Assembly: GCA_000310025.1 (NCBI GenBank)
Contig: FN649741.1
Span: 7,950,612-8,014,611, forward strand
DNA from: Ectocarpus siliculosus
Lineage: Eukaryota; Sar; Phaeophyceae; Ectocarpales; Ectocarpaceae
Direction of reading: 5' to 3'
DNA length: 64,000 bases
The notes beneath the pieces were generated by a model, which had not been told where the DNA came from, did no database searches, and was given only the letters and a program-made list of their open reading frames with translations. How positions within the stretch are numbered: the stretch's first letter is position 1; each line of letters opens with the position of its first letter. A program made the translations under genes and the position numbers. Below are positions 48,649-58,560 of this stretch, piece by piece.

Positions 48649-49545
48649 ATGCATCGTCATGCTCCGAGAAAAACCAAATTCCTCTTTACCATCTCTCCAA
48701 AACAAACAAAAAAAACTTTAACACAACAAACACTCCTCCAACCTTCACCAGACTCTCTCTTTTCTCTTGTCCAATCTCGTCTCTCTCTCTCTCTCTCCAT
48801 CACAGAATACGAATCGACCCCAAAACACTTCCTTCACTGCAAGTTCATCACAAAGTCACGGTGCAATGCAAAAGACTCCTTGCTCACGATCATACCCGAC
48901 AATCTACCAACTATAATCTACGTAGATCCATGCTCCATTATTCAACCATCAGCTACATTATTTCCTTCCGAAAGAACATCGTGCCCCCCTGATCTGGGAG
49001 ATCCACCACCTGCCTTTAGAAGGGTCGGAGTCAGAACCAAAGACCAAAAGAACAACAACATTCGAAATTCATCCAGTCGAAAACTCATGGAAAAACAATC
49101 CTCCAGCATCGCAAGTTCCAAGACAAAAATCCAATCCAACACCAAAACCCAAACCCAAACCAATACCAAACAAATCCTTTCAAAACTCAAACTCCTACAT
49201 TTGCCGGCCCATCAACCCCGGCGCTTTCATCCATTCCTCCTGCCACTGCTTCTTCCCCGCGGTAGCCACCCTCGCCTCTGCCGCGGGCACCCTTTTCTGC
49301 TGGCATTGCCGCGGCTCGGGCTTCATCAGGTGTCACGTATCCGTCTGGATGGGGTGTGTACAGCTGTCTCTCCGGAGGGATTGACTCGACAGTGCAGGGG
49401 AGATTGCGCATTCGAAAGGGGAAGGCAAAGGCAAAATCAGTCACCCAAAGCGTCAATTCAGCACGTGGCACTGCTGGGGAGAATACCTTGCAATACGCCC
49501 CCTGTTCTGCGCAGCAGTGATTGTTGTCTTTCGCATTCTATATGA
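48649..49545 (+). other. Unassigned 298-codon open frame in the LTR element
   Basis: This is the longest open frame inside the LTR element. It is Ser/Thr/Lys/Gln-rich at the start and Leu/Pro/Arg-rich at the end, with no recognisable gag motif or zinc knuckle. It runs opposite to the orientation suggested by the purine tract. On the minus strand the same DNA has frames at 49187-49471 and 48942-49190, the former with soluble protein-like composition (PPERQLYTPHPDGYVTPDEA). Neither reading can be confirmed. Confidence 0.3.
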
Positions 49546-50106
49546 CATCATGGTTACCTAATCAAATCGAATGCCAATCTGCGACTGAGGTTAATTACTC
49601 CTCTTTCGCAAAAATGGCACAACGATTCTTGTGATTTGTCTGACAAGGTTAATTATTCCTCGGTCACGCAAACAACAATGTTGGACCCATGTTAGAGCTT
49701 ATACAGCAGTGTTTCGGATCAACAACCCAACACATCTTCTTACTGGTGTACTACCACTGCGCTGCTTTCGTGCAGATAGTGTTCTGGTCCGAAATGGAGA
49801 TCATCTCTCTCGATGTAATCCTGTCGGTTACACAGGCCCCTGACCAAATTTCCAAGTGTGTCCCCTACAAATCCTACCGTTTGACATGCAACGAACAGAA
49901 CCCGCAACTCATGGTCGGTAGAGGGTACAAAGGTTCATGACGCCTTCGCATATCCCCGTATCAACGTAAAAGCAAAAACAATTGAATCGGAGATCAATCT
50001 CTGGATTTTTGAAACATCCGGGACAAGGCATTTCCATAAAGTTCAAAAACTCAAGAAGGTATGCAGCAGCTTGGATAGGATTCGCTGTCAATCTCATCCA
50101 ATCTTT

Positions 50107-50400
50107 CAGTTTTTGTGGGTGACTGGCAACCTTACGTGGCGTAGCAGCCATATAACCTCACAGTTTTTGTGGGTGACTGGCAACCTTACGTGGCGTAGCA
50201 GCCATACAACCTCGCAGTTTTTGTGGGTGACTGGCAACCTTACGTGGCGTAGCAGCCATATAACCTCGCAGTTTTGTGGATGACTGGCAACCTTACGTGG
50301 CGTAGCAGCCATACAACCTCGCAGTTTTTGTGGGTGACTGGCAACCTTACGTGGCGTAGCAGCCATATAACCTCGCAGTTTTGTGGATGACTGGCAACCT
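50107..50400. repeat. 54-bp tandem repeat, six copies
   Basis: Copies begin at about 50107, 50161, 50215, 50269, 50322 and 50376; the unit starts CAGTTTTTGTGGGTGACTGG and includes CAACCTTACGTGGCGTAGCA. Most copies are 54 bp and two are 53 bp, which breaks any shared reading frame, so it is unlikely to encode a repeat protein. The sixth copy is partial. It lies inside the LTR element. Confidence 0.92.
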
Positions 50401-50631
50401 TATTTAGAATAAAACGCCCTGGGAAGGGGTCTACTGCTACTGCTGTAGTCTACCTCGGAAATAACACGATTAAAGAAGACACGTACGTACGTATGCAGAA
50501 GAAACGCAACTTGGTGTGCTGAAGGTACACACCCAAACGAAATCTACGAAGACCAACATGCACGCACACAGTAACCACTTCAGACGTAATACGATCAACA
50601 GATCATCACGTGCCTGAGCGGATCTACGACC

Positions 50632-50847
50632 CTAGTAGACGCATGCTGATGGTGTTGCTGCTTGGCATCTCCAGTAGGTGACAGCATCAGTCGTCACACC
50701 CAGCTGCAGCTCACAACTCCAGCTCGGGATCCCGTGTTTCATCCGAGCTGCTACTCGCTGGTTGACCAGTTCTTCGATCCTGGCGTCCTCCGCTGCTTGG
50801 CGGGCTTCCGCTGCTGGGCGGGATTCATCTTCGCGCCTGGTGGCCAT
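50632..50847 (-). CDS. Short charged ORF at the 5' side of the LTR element (possible gag remnant)
   Basis: This minus-strand frame of about 71 codons lies some 90 bp inside the right LTR, where the first internal ORF would be in a minus-oriented element. It starts with a charged helical stretch, MATRREDESRPAAEARQAAE, continuing DARIEELVNQRVAARMK. Composition fits a coiled-coil gag N-terminus, but it is too short to assign. Confidence 0.35.
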   Translation of the reverse strand: MATRREDESRPAAEARQAAEDARIEELVNQRVAARMKHGIPSWSCELQLGVTTDAVTYWRCQAATPSACVY

Positions 50848-50935
50848 CGTGACCCTGCTCTTGATCGCCGCAAAGCGATGCTCCTAAACCAAGCTCGACC
50901 GCGAATCTCGTAGACGACGTGTCATATCGCTAGCG

Positions 50936-51277
50936 TGATCGATAATTCGGGTGGCTCGGTTCTTTGTGCTTGGAGCTCAAAGCGGGTGGCTCATGGCGGG
51001 GCGTGGAAGGGTAGAAACATGTAGAAAACGTATCGAAAAGGATTGGAAAGTATCGGGGGCGTGCCAGTGCTCGTCAAACCTTCACGGTATCTGGGCACGC
51101 CTTCACTCTTTGTCACTCAACGAATCTCTCTGAATCTCCACCAAATACCTCTCGCAACCAAGGAATATATGTAGAAAGTTCCTATCCCTCCGCATCTCAT
51201 CACTGTTACTTTCGTACGTACGTACCGAACATCTCAACCGTCATACTATGCTACGAGTACCCCCAATATATCTAATA
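50936..51277 (-). repeat. LTR (right copy; 5' LTR if minus-oriented)
   Basis: 342 bp, identical to 48293-48634 as far as I can compare, followed by the second GCATG target duplication at 51278-51282. Confidence 0.88.
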
Positions 51278-51294
51278 GCATGGAGCAGCAACTG

Positions 51295-54200
51295 TCAACC
51301 ATCTTGGTCCACAAGGGTGACGTTGGTCCTGCGTACCCTCCCCGATCTACTAACGCTCTCAAGCAACACCCAGGAGCCTACCGCCGCATCCGGATGTCCG
51401 GTGTACTTGTCTAAGGGCAGCTTCATCTTGCGCGTACTCTGGTCTAGCTCCAGCTGCACACAGTATTCGTACAGGTGGCGAGTGTCCTGCTGAGATTGCT
51501 GAATGATCAACCCTCCAAACCACCCCGTCTCCAGCCTAACGAGTACTCCACGTCGCAAAAGCAATCTGTCAAGAGCAACGGGTTTAGCTTCTTGAATGCG
51601 AAACCTGCCGGGATCTCCATTCCTTGTGTCTCGTCCTCCGGGTCTTGTGGGTCCATGCTGTCGTCGTCGTCGAGAAGAGCTAGCTCATCGGTCTGGGCTT
51701 GAGACGTGTCTGCGAACGGGGCACCGTGAAACACCGCAAGAAGTTCGGTGTCACGGCCGTAACTCCACATGAACCCACCATATTTGCTCGTAGTCGTGAA
51801 CGCGGAAACAGCACATCAGCAAAACCCAAGCAAATATAAACATGAAGGACATCGTCATCAACAAGGAATTGGCAAAGATTGGGTCTAGCGCAAATCAAAC
51901 TTACCGCCGTCATCTTCATCGCTGGAATCAGCGCCCTCCACGACCGTCTCATGTTCTCCATCGCCCTCCTTCCCCCGCCCCTCAGGCTCATTGCTGCCGT
52001 TCTCCGAACCTTCTTCGTCCTCGCTACAGTCTTCATCGTTTGCGAAGGTGTACGGCTTGTCCAAACCCTCCAACGTGATTCGATCGTCGCCTGAGCCGTC
52101 CACAGTCATGGACATCCCGCACTTTTCGAAAAGGCGGAATCGGAACGCCTGTTGGCTGTTGAGTCTTGCCATGGCCGCTCCCATCCACTGAGTGATCAGT
52201 ACCCGCCGATCAGAAGCTGTCAGCGACTCGGTTTCCCACCTCTCGAGGTTGTCCGACTGCTCGAGCCACATGTCCATCTGCCTCCCAACTTCCACGTTGA
52301 GAAATCGTCCGGCTCCTGCATCAACTGGCTGCACCTCGTCCGTGCACTCCGAAGGGCCATACCAGGCGAGAGTGTTGCACTCCTTCGCAAGATACTCCTT
52401 GAACTCGTCCGTCGTCTGCGCGTGCAAGTTGTCCATGATAAGGATGGACCTCGCCTTGGGGAGCTCACCCCGCCCGCGCATCAGGCCTCCGCGGTAGGAC
52501 CTCTTGACTCACTCCATACAGAACTTTTGGTCGGCCCAAGCATTCTCCTGGGAAAACACGTCCGCGTCGTCGTGGTACGCGGCCTTCTCCACCGGCGAGA
52601 TCCGCTTCCCCGTGCCTCGAAAAATCACCGAAATTCGCAAGGTCTCCTCACCCGGACCAAAGATGACTTGCATGGTGCATTGCCTTTTCTCTAGGCCAGG
52701 AAAGGGCTGCGAGATGGCTACACGCTCCGCACCTCTCTTCTCCACGTGTCGATCAGCCCGTTTACGAATGCCAAAGGCACTTGATCCACATTTCAACGCT
52801 CCCAGAGCTGGAATTGACCGTACTTGGGAACTCTGGACTCTCTCTCTGCGACCGTCATAATCGCCGACACGTCCGATTCATCGGGCGCCCTGTACCGTAC
52901 CGGCTCTTGCAGGAGCTTGCGAAACAGTCGGTGAAAGCGCTGGACCTTTGGTAGGCGCTCGTCAACAGACTTGTTCTTGAGGTTGGTCCGACGTCTTTTG
53001 GACAGGTTTTACCTTTTGGCCCATTTTCGTGCCCACCTGAAGGATGCGCGGAACGCCGCCGCCCGTTGGTCCCCGGGATGTATCTCTTGCACGAGCTTCC
53101 GGAACGTGACCGTCAGCCACGGGGTCGACACCTTCAGCTTCCTCTTACGCCGCTCCACGAACCTCTTGTAAAGCCTCTTTTCAGCCTCAGGAAACCAACG
53201 CTTAGGCTGCTGCTTGGCGAGGAGGCTCTTCTTCACGTCGTCTGCTGCCGCCGCGACTATGGCCTTCTCGTTCTGGGCCCACTTCACGATGTTGCTGTAG
53301 GGAATCTTGAGACGACCCTTTAAGTACTGAAGAGGCGTGCGCTCCTCCTCCTTCCAGAGGTCCTCGGCGTTGTCCTCGAGGATGCGCAGCTGGTTGACAG
53401 CATTGGCTTTGCACCTGAAGTCGTATCGCCTGCGCTTGAGAGCTCCACGAGTTTCCTTGGGTTGGCGGTCCAAAAAGCCGTCGCTTTCCAAGTCTAGATC
53501 GAGAAAGCGCTTCCGCTGGAGGACAAACGAAGCCGCCCCCGTCGCATCATTGACCTTCACGTGCCAACAACGCCCAGGCCCGGCTTCTTCCCACGGCAGG
53601 ACACTCCCTTTGAGATTCTTCGGTAGCATCCGCGCCGCACGCCGTTGGACATGCATGCACTGCTGTGCTGCGTTCTCACGTGGATCCCAAGGCCTTGCTC
53701 GTTCACGAAGGTCATGTGACAGTGAGGGCAGGATCGGCGGGACTCCGGGGCCGGAGGCGGGAAGCTGATACCGGATAGGAACTCTTTCACTCCGCCACGA
53801 GTCCGCTCAATCTGCAAGGTACGATGGGAAAAGGGCGGAATTGCCGTGTAGGGGATTCAACGAGCCATGTGATGTATCAGTTGCTCTTAGTTGTGGCGCT
53901 GTTGAATTCAAACTTCCGTGGATGCCACTGGCAAAAGTATCTATGCACTCTGAAAGAAATACTCCATCAAAAGATTATCGTGAATCACACGAGAGGGTGG
54001 GGAGATGACGTCTGTTTCGTTTGTGTCACATTAAGCCACAAATATCAAGCGGGTAACAACGTCTACATATGTGGCGCCAAGGACGGGTGTGTATATATGT
54101 AGGCGCCAAGTGCACACTATAATTAAGTCGCCGACGTCCAACGTAGAATATGTCTATACTCTATGCACATGTGCTGAAGAGGGATGAATCGAGGACACGA

Positions 54201-54944
54201 CGCCAAAACACACATGGACACATGAACCAACTTCTTATTTTTTTGTATGTATTTTTTCTCTTTTTCATCGGGAACTTAAAAAAAAAAACTACCAACACCT
54301 GTGTAGCAAACAAAGCAACAGCGTACGTCAGATACATATGTAACCGAACTCACCGGTTGTCCGCTGCCAATCGCGAAAGCGTTGCAGATGTTGGCGCCGA
54401 AAGGGCCTTTGGCAGCTCTCTCCCTGGCTTGCTTCCCTCGATCCACGACACTCCTCCTCACGGTAGCCGCTGCAGCAGCAGGTGGATGCTGAGAAGGTGC
54501 AGCACCTCGTACGCTGCCGGCATCTTGTTGGGATGACAAGTACAGGCGGGTGCTGCTGGAAATGCCCTGGGTTTCACCATCAATCTGGGTGATCCACTCT
54601 TCTTCGTCGAAGACACCGTTCTGCTTCAGCCCCCACGCGCTCTCGATGGCGTCCCATCGCTCCTTCGCAACGGAGTTGCCCGCCTTCATATGTGTTCTTA
54701 TCGTCTCGAAGTGACCGGCAACAATCAGACCCCGTTCTTTCAACTCTGCAAGTTTGCCAAGATCTTTCAACAACCCCATGGGATAAGGGATTGGACAGGG
54801 ACATGATCCTCCTGCACGGCAGGCAACTGTGGCCCGCTGCACGTGCGTTGCCTGGCAGCCGCCCAGGGGGCACGACGTGTACAGTGCCCACCCTCTCCTC
54901 TGCAAACAATGCAGATTCCGACAGTATGCACCAACCTTCGGCAA
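51295..54944 (-). pseudogene. Pogo-type transposase with C2H2 finger, inactivated
   Basis: DDE transposase on the minus strand. Exon about 54779 (or 54944) to 54354 gives a helical N-terminus (MGLLKDLGKLAELKERGLIV) ending at a GT donor. A second exon from 53811 carries a C2H2 finger, CPHCHMTFVNEQGLGIHVRT then QH (C-x2-C-x12-H-x4-H). About 53656-53009 holds a Lys/Arg-rich, CENP-B/pogo-like helix-turn-helix region (RWFPEAEKRLYKRFVERR). The DDE domain follows: first Asp in NVDQ (about 52781-52792), second in IMDN (about 52428), third in QPVDAG (about 52320). A C-terminal part runs to 51295. Damage: a frameshift near 53640 just after the finger, a TGA at 52793-52795 beside the first catalytic Asp, and frame changes near 52800-53000 and 51520-51560. 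The protein would bind the element's ends and cut and paste it; this copy cannot do so. Confidence 0.82.
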
Positions 54945-55392
54945 CCTACCCCCCTGCCAAGCAAATCCAATACTTGGATCACCCCCCCCCCTTCCCCCCT
55001 CCCCGTTCGAATGTTCTTATCTCGCAGCCGCCGAGTATGCTCTTGTTCTTATCTTTAGCAGCAGTGGTACACCTCAGGCGTGCGTTCTTATTCGTAACTG
55101 GACGTGCAGTCTGAGCACGTGTTCTTATCGGCAAATTCTTAATATTTGTTTTTTTTTAGCATCAAATTAGTGCCATATTCGTAAGTGCGGGCCTGCACTG
55201 TATTGCCACTTGTACAGCAGACGAGATCAAGGCTTTGAGACAAGGCGGCGGGAGAGAGTGAGCAAGCACTCCCAGAGAGCCGAGCCCCGTCGTTCAACGA
55301 TAAACCCAACCCAGGGTGCTATCAATTCCTATCTGTGAAGCCAACTTTCTACAGTCCGGGTGGAATATCCTCATCCGCTCATGCACACATGC

Positions 55393-57697
55393 ACGCACGA
55401 ACACCTTTCCATAGTGGGTATGTGCACGCCGGGTGTGACTAAAAACCAAACGAACAAACACCAACGCGCAAAAACTTGATAGGGAGAAACCCGGCCTCCG
55501 GATCGAAGCTCCCCACAAGTACTCACCGTTCAACCAGGCATGCATACCAGTCGCGCCAGAGTCCACGCTCGAATCCTACATACGTGAGCGGAGTGCTTTG
55601 ATATTCTTCTTGCATGAAGTATCAAGATCATAACCCTGCTTCCAACAATGGCCTATCCAATTCCTGGTATGATAGCTTGAAACTATCCTGAGGAGTTGGT
55701 CCAAACAACAGCCATGCGGCTGCGCTGTTGTCTTTAAACAAACATCAGACAAACATCGAAACCGCCCACCCTCGCTGTCGTAACAGAGCGCACCGGGACA
55801 TGAGGCACCATCCAATACACGCTGAGCCAAACACAACCTGCATGCATTTTTTCGACAATCCTCCGTTCTCGAGGAAGTACAACAACTCTGATGTCCCCAT
55901 TTTTCCTCATACGTTCCTTCACCGATTCCAACAATAGCACATATTCCTACACATTTCGCATACTAGAGAAGGGCAGCACGTAGCCGCAATCAATGAGGGT
56001 CTCAACCGAGTGACTAGCAGAAAAATACTCAACATGTGGACACGACCGTCTCCGAAAAACACGGAACACCCTTCCCGGTTCTTCAACCAAAGTGCACTCG
56101 TGACAACCAACGAGGATACCAACTTCGCTACGAATACCATCAAGCACCAAATACCGTCAATAAAGAAGCCATTCTCTGCACTATGATGCATGCTGCTCCC
56201 CTCCCAGCGCTACGTCCGGCGTATTGCCTCGCCAGTCGCCAGTAAAAGAGATCCCGTTTTTGCTCCCCGATGCATGTTGCCTCCCCCCCACGCCCGCTCG
56301 AACACGCCACGGGGCTGCATTGATTGTTGCTCTCCCTCGCCCCTCCGGTCGCGGCTATGGGCTCACGGCCATCTCGCCGTGTTCTCTGAATATTGCCCCC
56401 CACGCCCCTTCTGTCGCGGCTATGGGCACACGGCCACCCCGCCGTGTGATTTTGGTTGTTGCCCTCCTACGCCCCTTCCGTCGCGGTTATGGGCATTCGG
56501 CCTTTCGGCCGTTTTCTGTGACTTCACCCTCCCACCCTGCTGCTATTGTGGCGATCTCCACCTTCTCCTGCTGCTGCTGTGTGTAGATGGAGCACGCGCG
56601 GTGACCCGCGCGGCTTTGGGTTTCTCCTCCCTTACGGCGGGGTAAGACAGCCACAGCCCATCGCCGTGCAATGTGTGCTTCTCTTGTTCCCCCGCTCCGA
56701 TTGCAAGGCCAGGAAGACGTTTGGTATGCTCCTCGTATTCCCTCCCTTGTACTGCAAGGCCAGGGAGACGTTTCTGTATACTCCTCGCCGCCACGATCGC
56801 CAGGAGTACCTACGGGGTTCTCTATACGATGCCGGCCGATGCCCCCTCTTGTTGCACCGATATTGTTGACTACCTCACGCCACCGTGTCCGTCTTCCCAT
56901 GGCCTCACGATTAGGTTCACCTGGTTGTTTTGATGGCGCATCGACGGCGTCATGGGGATGCATGCTGCCCCAGCTCTCTAGCACTTTCACGCGGTCACAA
57001 GGCGCACTTGGTGTGCCGTCGCGGCACCCCCTCCAGCGCCGCATAGCTCCTGTGGACGTCATGAGTACGTTGCCCTGACTCTTCGGCCAGTTCCTCCAGC
57101 GGCGGCCGCACCTCCACCAGCGCTTCCTCTCTTAAAGAGATGTTCGGTGTTCTGGGATCTACCAAACCTACCTTTAGCAGGGACCTGACACGCCCACACC
57201 GGTTCGCCTTCCGCAACGGCCTACTGCTGATGATCTACTCTGCGGCCGTGTAGTCTATACAAACGCCCACCGCAACAGGCTACTCTTGGGAAGATGAACC
57301 CCTGACGTCCCCAGTGCCCGGTCCTATGCCCGGGTCCACTCCAGCAGGGATCTTTGGCTACCAGGCTGGCTCCTGGTGTGGTGATTCTCCCCTCGTGCTG
57401 TCTGCGGGTAGCGTGATTCCGTCGTTGTGCGGCCCCTCTTCCAGCAGACCGCGGGCAGACGTAGCGCGCGTGACGACAGCGCCCACCTTGGCGCCACCGG
57501 ACTTCCCGTCCTTCTCTCCCTTTCCTACGGCGGCTGGCAGCCGATCCGTCAGCTCCTGCACTTGGCCTGAGAGGCTAGAGAACTTTGTCCTCCAAGTCGT
57601 CGACCCTGCACCTACTTACGTGTGGTGAAGTCAGCAGGCTGGCCTGCAGCATCGGCGCCACTCATCTCCAGCACGGTTTCCCTCGAAGGATACACCT
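55393..57697. other. No certain gene; GC-rich region with unassigned frames
   Basis: Minus-strand frames at 56487-57062, 56995-57216 and 57358-57561 are charged and low in complexity, and the last two have gag-like composition (PPLEELAEESGQRTHDVH; MQELTDRLPAAVGKGEKDGK). None carries a recognisable domain. They may be remnants of another retroelement. Confidence 0.35.
56325..56525. repeat. ~70-bp tandem repeat, three copies
   Basis: The block ACGCCCCTTCTGTCGCGGCT followed by ATGGGCACACGGCC appears three times (about 56338, 56402 and 56470) with substitutions. A second, two-copy duplication of about 60 bp (TGCAAGGCCAGG-AGACGTTT) is at about 56702-56785. Confidence 0.75.
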
Positions 57698-57953
57698 CTA
57701 GAGTGTTCGTATACCATTGTGTGTGTTGAAGATGCTGTTATCACTTGTATTGAAGATTTAAGGACAGCAGACGAGATCAAGGCCCTGAGACAAAGCGGCG
57801 GGAGAGAGAGTGCCACAACGCGGTAAGCACTCCCAGAGAACCGAGCCCCGTCGGTCAACCAGAAACCTAACCCAGGGCACTATCAATTCCTATCTGCGAA
57901 ACCATTTTCTACAGTCCCGTTGGAATATCCTCATGCGCTCATGCACACATGAA
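57698..57953. repeat. Uninterrupted paralogue of the pogo target repeat
   Basis: This copy matches the joined flanks of the pogo-like element: GTGTTCGTATACCATTGTGT then GTGTTGAAGATGCT, followed without the transposon by TTATCACTTGTA and GACAGCAGACGAGATCAAGG. It serves as an empty-site comparison within the same window. Confidence 0.75.
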
Positions 57954-57956
57954 CAT

Positions 57957-58560
57957 GAGGTGGTGGGGGGGGTGTACTCGTAGTCGTGCATGCCGCAGTC
58001 GTTAGACCATTGACCTCGCATCCCTACAAAGCCGGGACGGAGCACGCCGGCTTCTCACCGGACCAGGCTCTCACATCACCAAGCGCAAAGCGCCGTGAGG
58101 TATTCGGCGAGTCGCATGAAGGGTGGGCTGCATCCTGCTGAGGGTGTTCGGCATCTTGTGCTTACTTCCTTGCGTACGGATGACAGCTGCGTATGACTTC
58201 ATTTATTTTCTGGTGCTTTCACTTCCAGAGACAGTTATAACACTGTGTAACTACCTCGAGGATGCTTGACCATTTTAACACAACGTGGTGCGATCATCCC
58301 CCTTGCGCGGAGCGAGGGTTCTCCACCCCGCATAACATGATCTACTCGACCACCATTATGGTTACCGCCAAAACAAAAACAGAGATAAAAATAAAAAACG
58401 GTAACCTGGTTGCCGAGTTCACGAAGTGAATTGGCTTGTTTTACAACGTCGTTGCCAAGCGACGAAAACCCAACCCCTATGGCAAACAACGGGGAGGGCG
58501 GCTTGTTTTACAACGTCGTTGCCAAGCGACGAAAACCCAACCCCGATGGCAAACGCCGGG
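57957..58560 (+). repeat. Dispersed ~0.6-kb repeat family, locus C
   Basis: Third locus of the family at 42830 and 9795. Its tail carries an internal duplication: GGCTTGTTTTACAACGTCGT followed by TGCCAAGCGACGAAAACCC at about 58430-58490 and again at about 58500-58557. Confidence 0.85.

Larger units (their letters stand above)
48293..51277 (-). mobile_element. Non-autonomous LTR retrotransposon with identical LTRs
   Basis: Two direct repeats of 342 bp (48293-48634 and 50936-51277) appear identical base for base and start TGATCG and end CTAATA. The whole element is flanked by a 5-bp target duplication, GCATG (48288-48292 and 51278-51282), as expected of integrase-mediated insertion. The interior is only about 2.3 kb and shows no reverse transcriptase, protease or integrase. 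Next to the left LTR, read on the minus strand, is a purine tract, GAGTAGGGGGG, that could be the polypurine tract. This favours minus orientation with the 5' LTR at the right. The interior includes a 54-bp tandem repeat and short minus-strand frames. Identical LTRs imply a recent insertion, mobilised in trans. Confidence 0.88.
48011..55200 (-). mobile_element. Pogo-like (Tc1/mariner superfamily) DNA transposon with nested LTR element
   Basis: The ends are CAGTGCAGGCCCGCACT at 48011 and its exact reverse complement ending at 55200, a 17-bp terminal inverted repeat starting CAGT. Each end is flanked by TA (48009-48010 and 55201-55202), the target duplication typical of pogo/Tc1/mariner elements. 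The total of 7.19 kb includes a later 2.99-kb LTR element and its target duplication. Both subterminal zones carry several copies of GTTCTTATT/GTTCTTATC (for example 48053, 48085, 48147 at one end; 55013, 55033, 55084, 55121 at the other), candidate transposase-binding sites. The internal minus-strand gene encodes a pogo-type transposase, now broken. An uninterrupted paralogue of the target lies at 57698-57953. Confidence 0.88.
47968..55392. repeat. Host repeat split by the pogo-like element
   Basis: The left part (about 47968-48010, GTGTTCGTATACCTTCTTGT then GTGTGTTGAAGATGCTA) and right part (55201-55392, with ACAGCAGACGAGATCAAGGC and AGCACTCCCAGAGA-CCGAGC) together match one uninterrupted stretch at 57698-57953. 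The transposon therefore inserted into a pre-existing repeat. No coding sequence is evident in the repeat. Confidence 0.75.

Noticed and set aside
50071-50366. Repeat proteins (WVTGNLTWRSSH or MAATPRKVASHPQK) from the 54-bp satellite
   Set aside because: Two copies are 53 bp, so neither strand keeps a frame through the array. The frames are a by-product of the tandem repeat.
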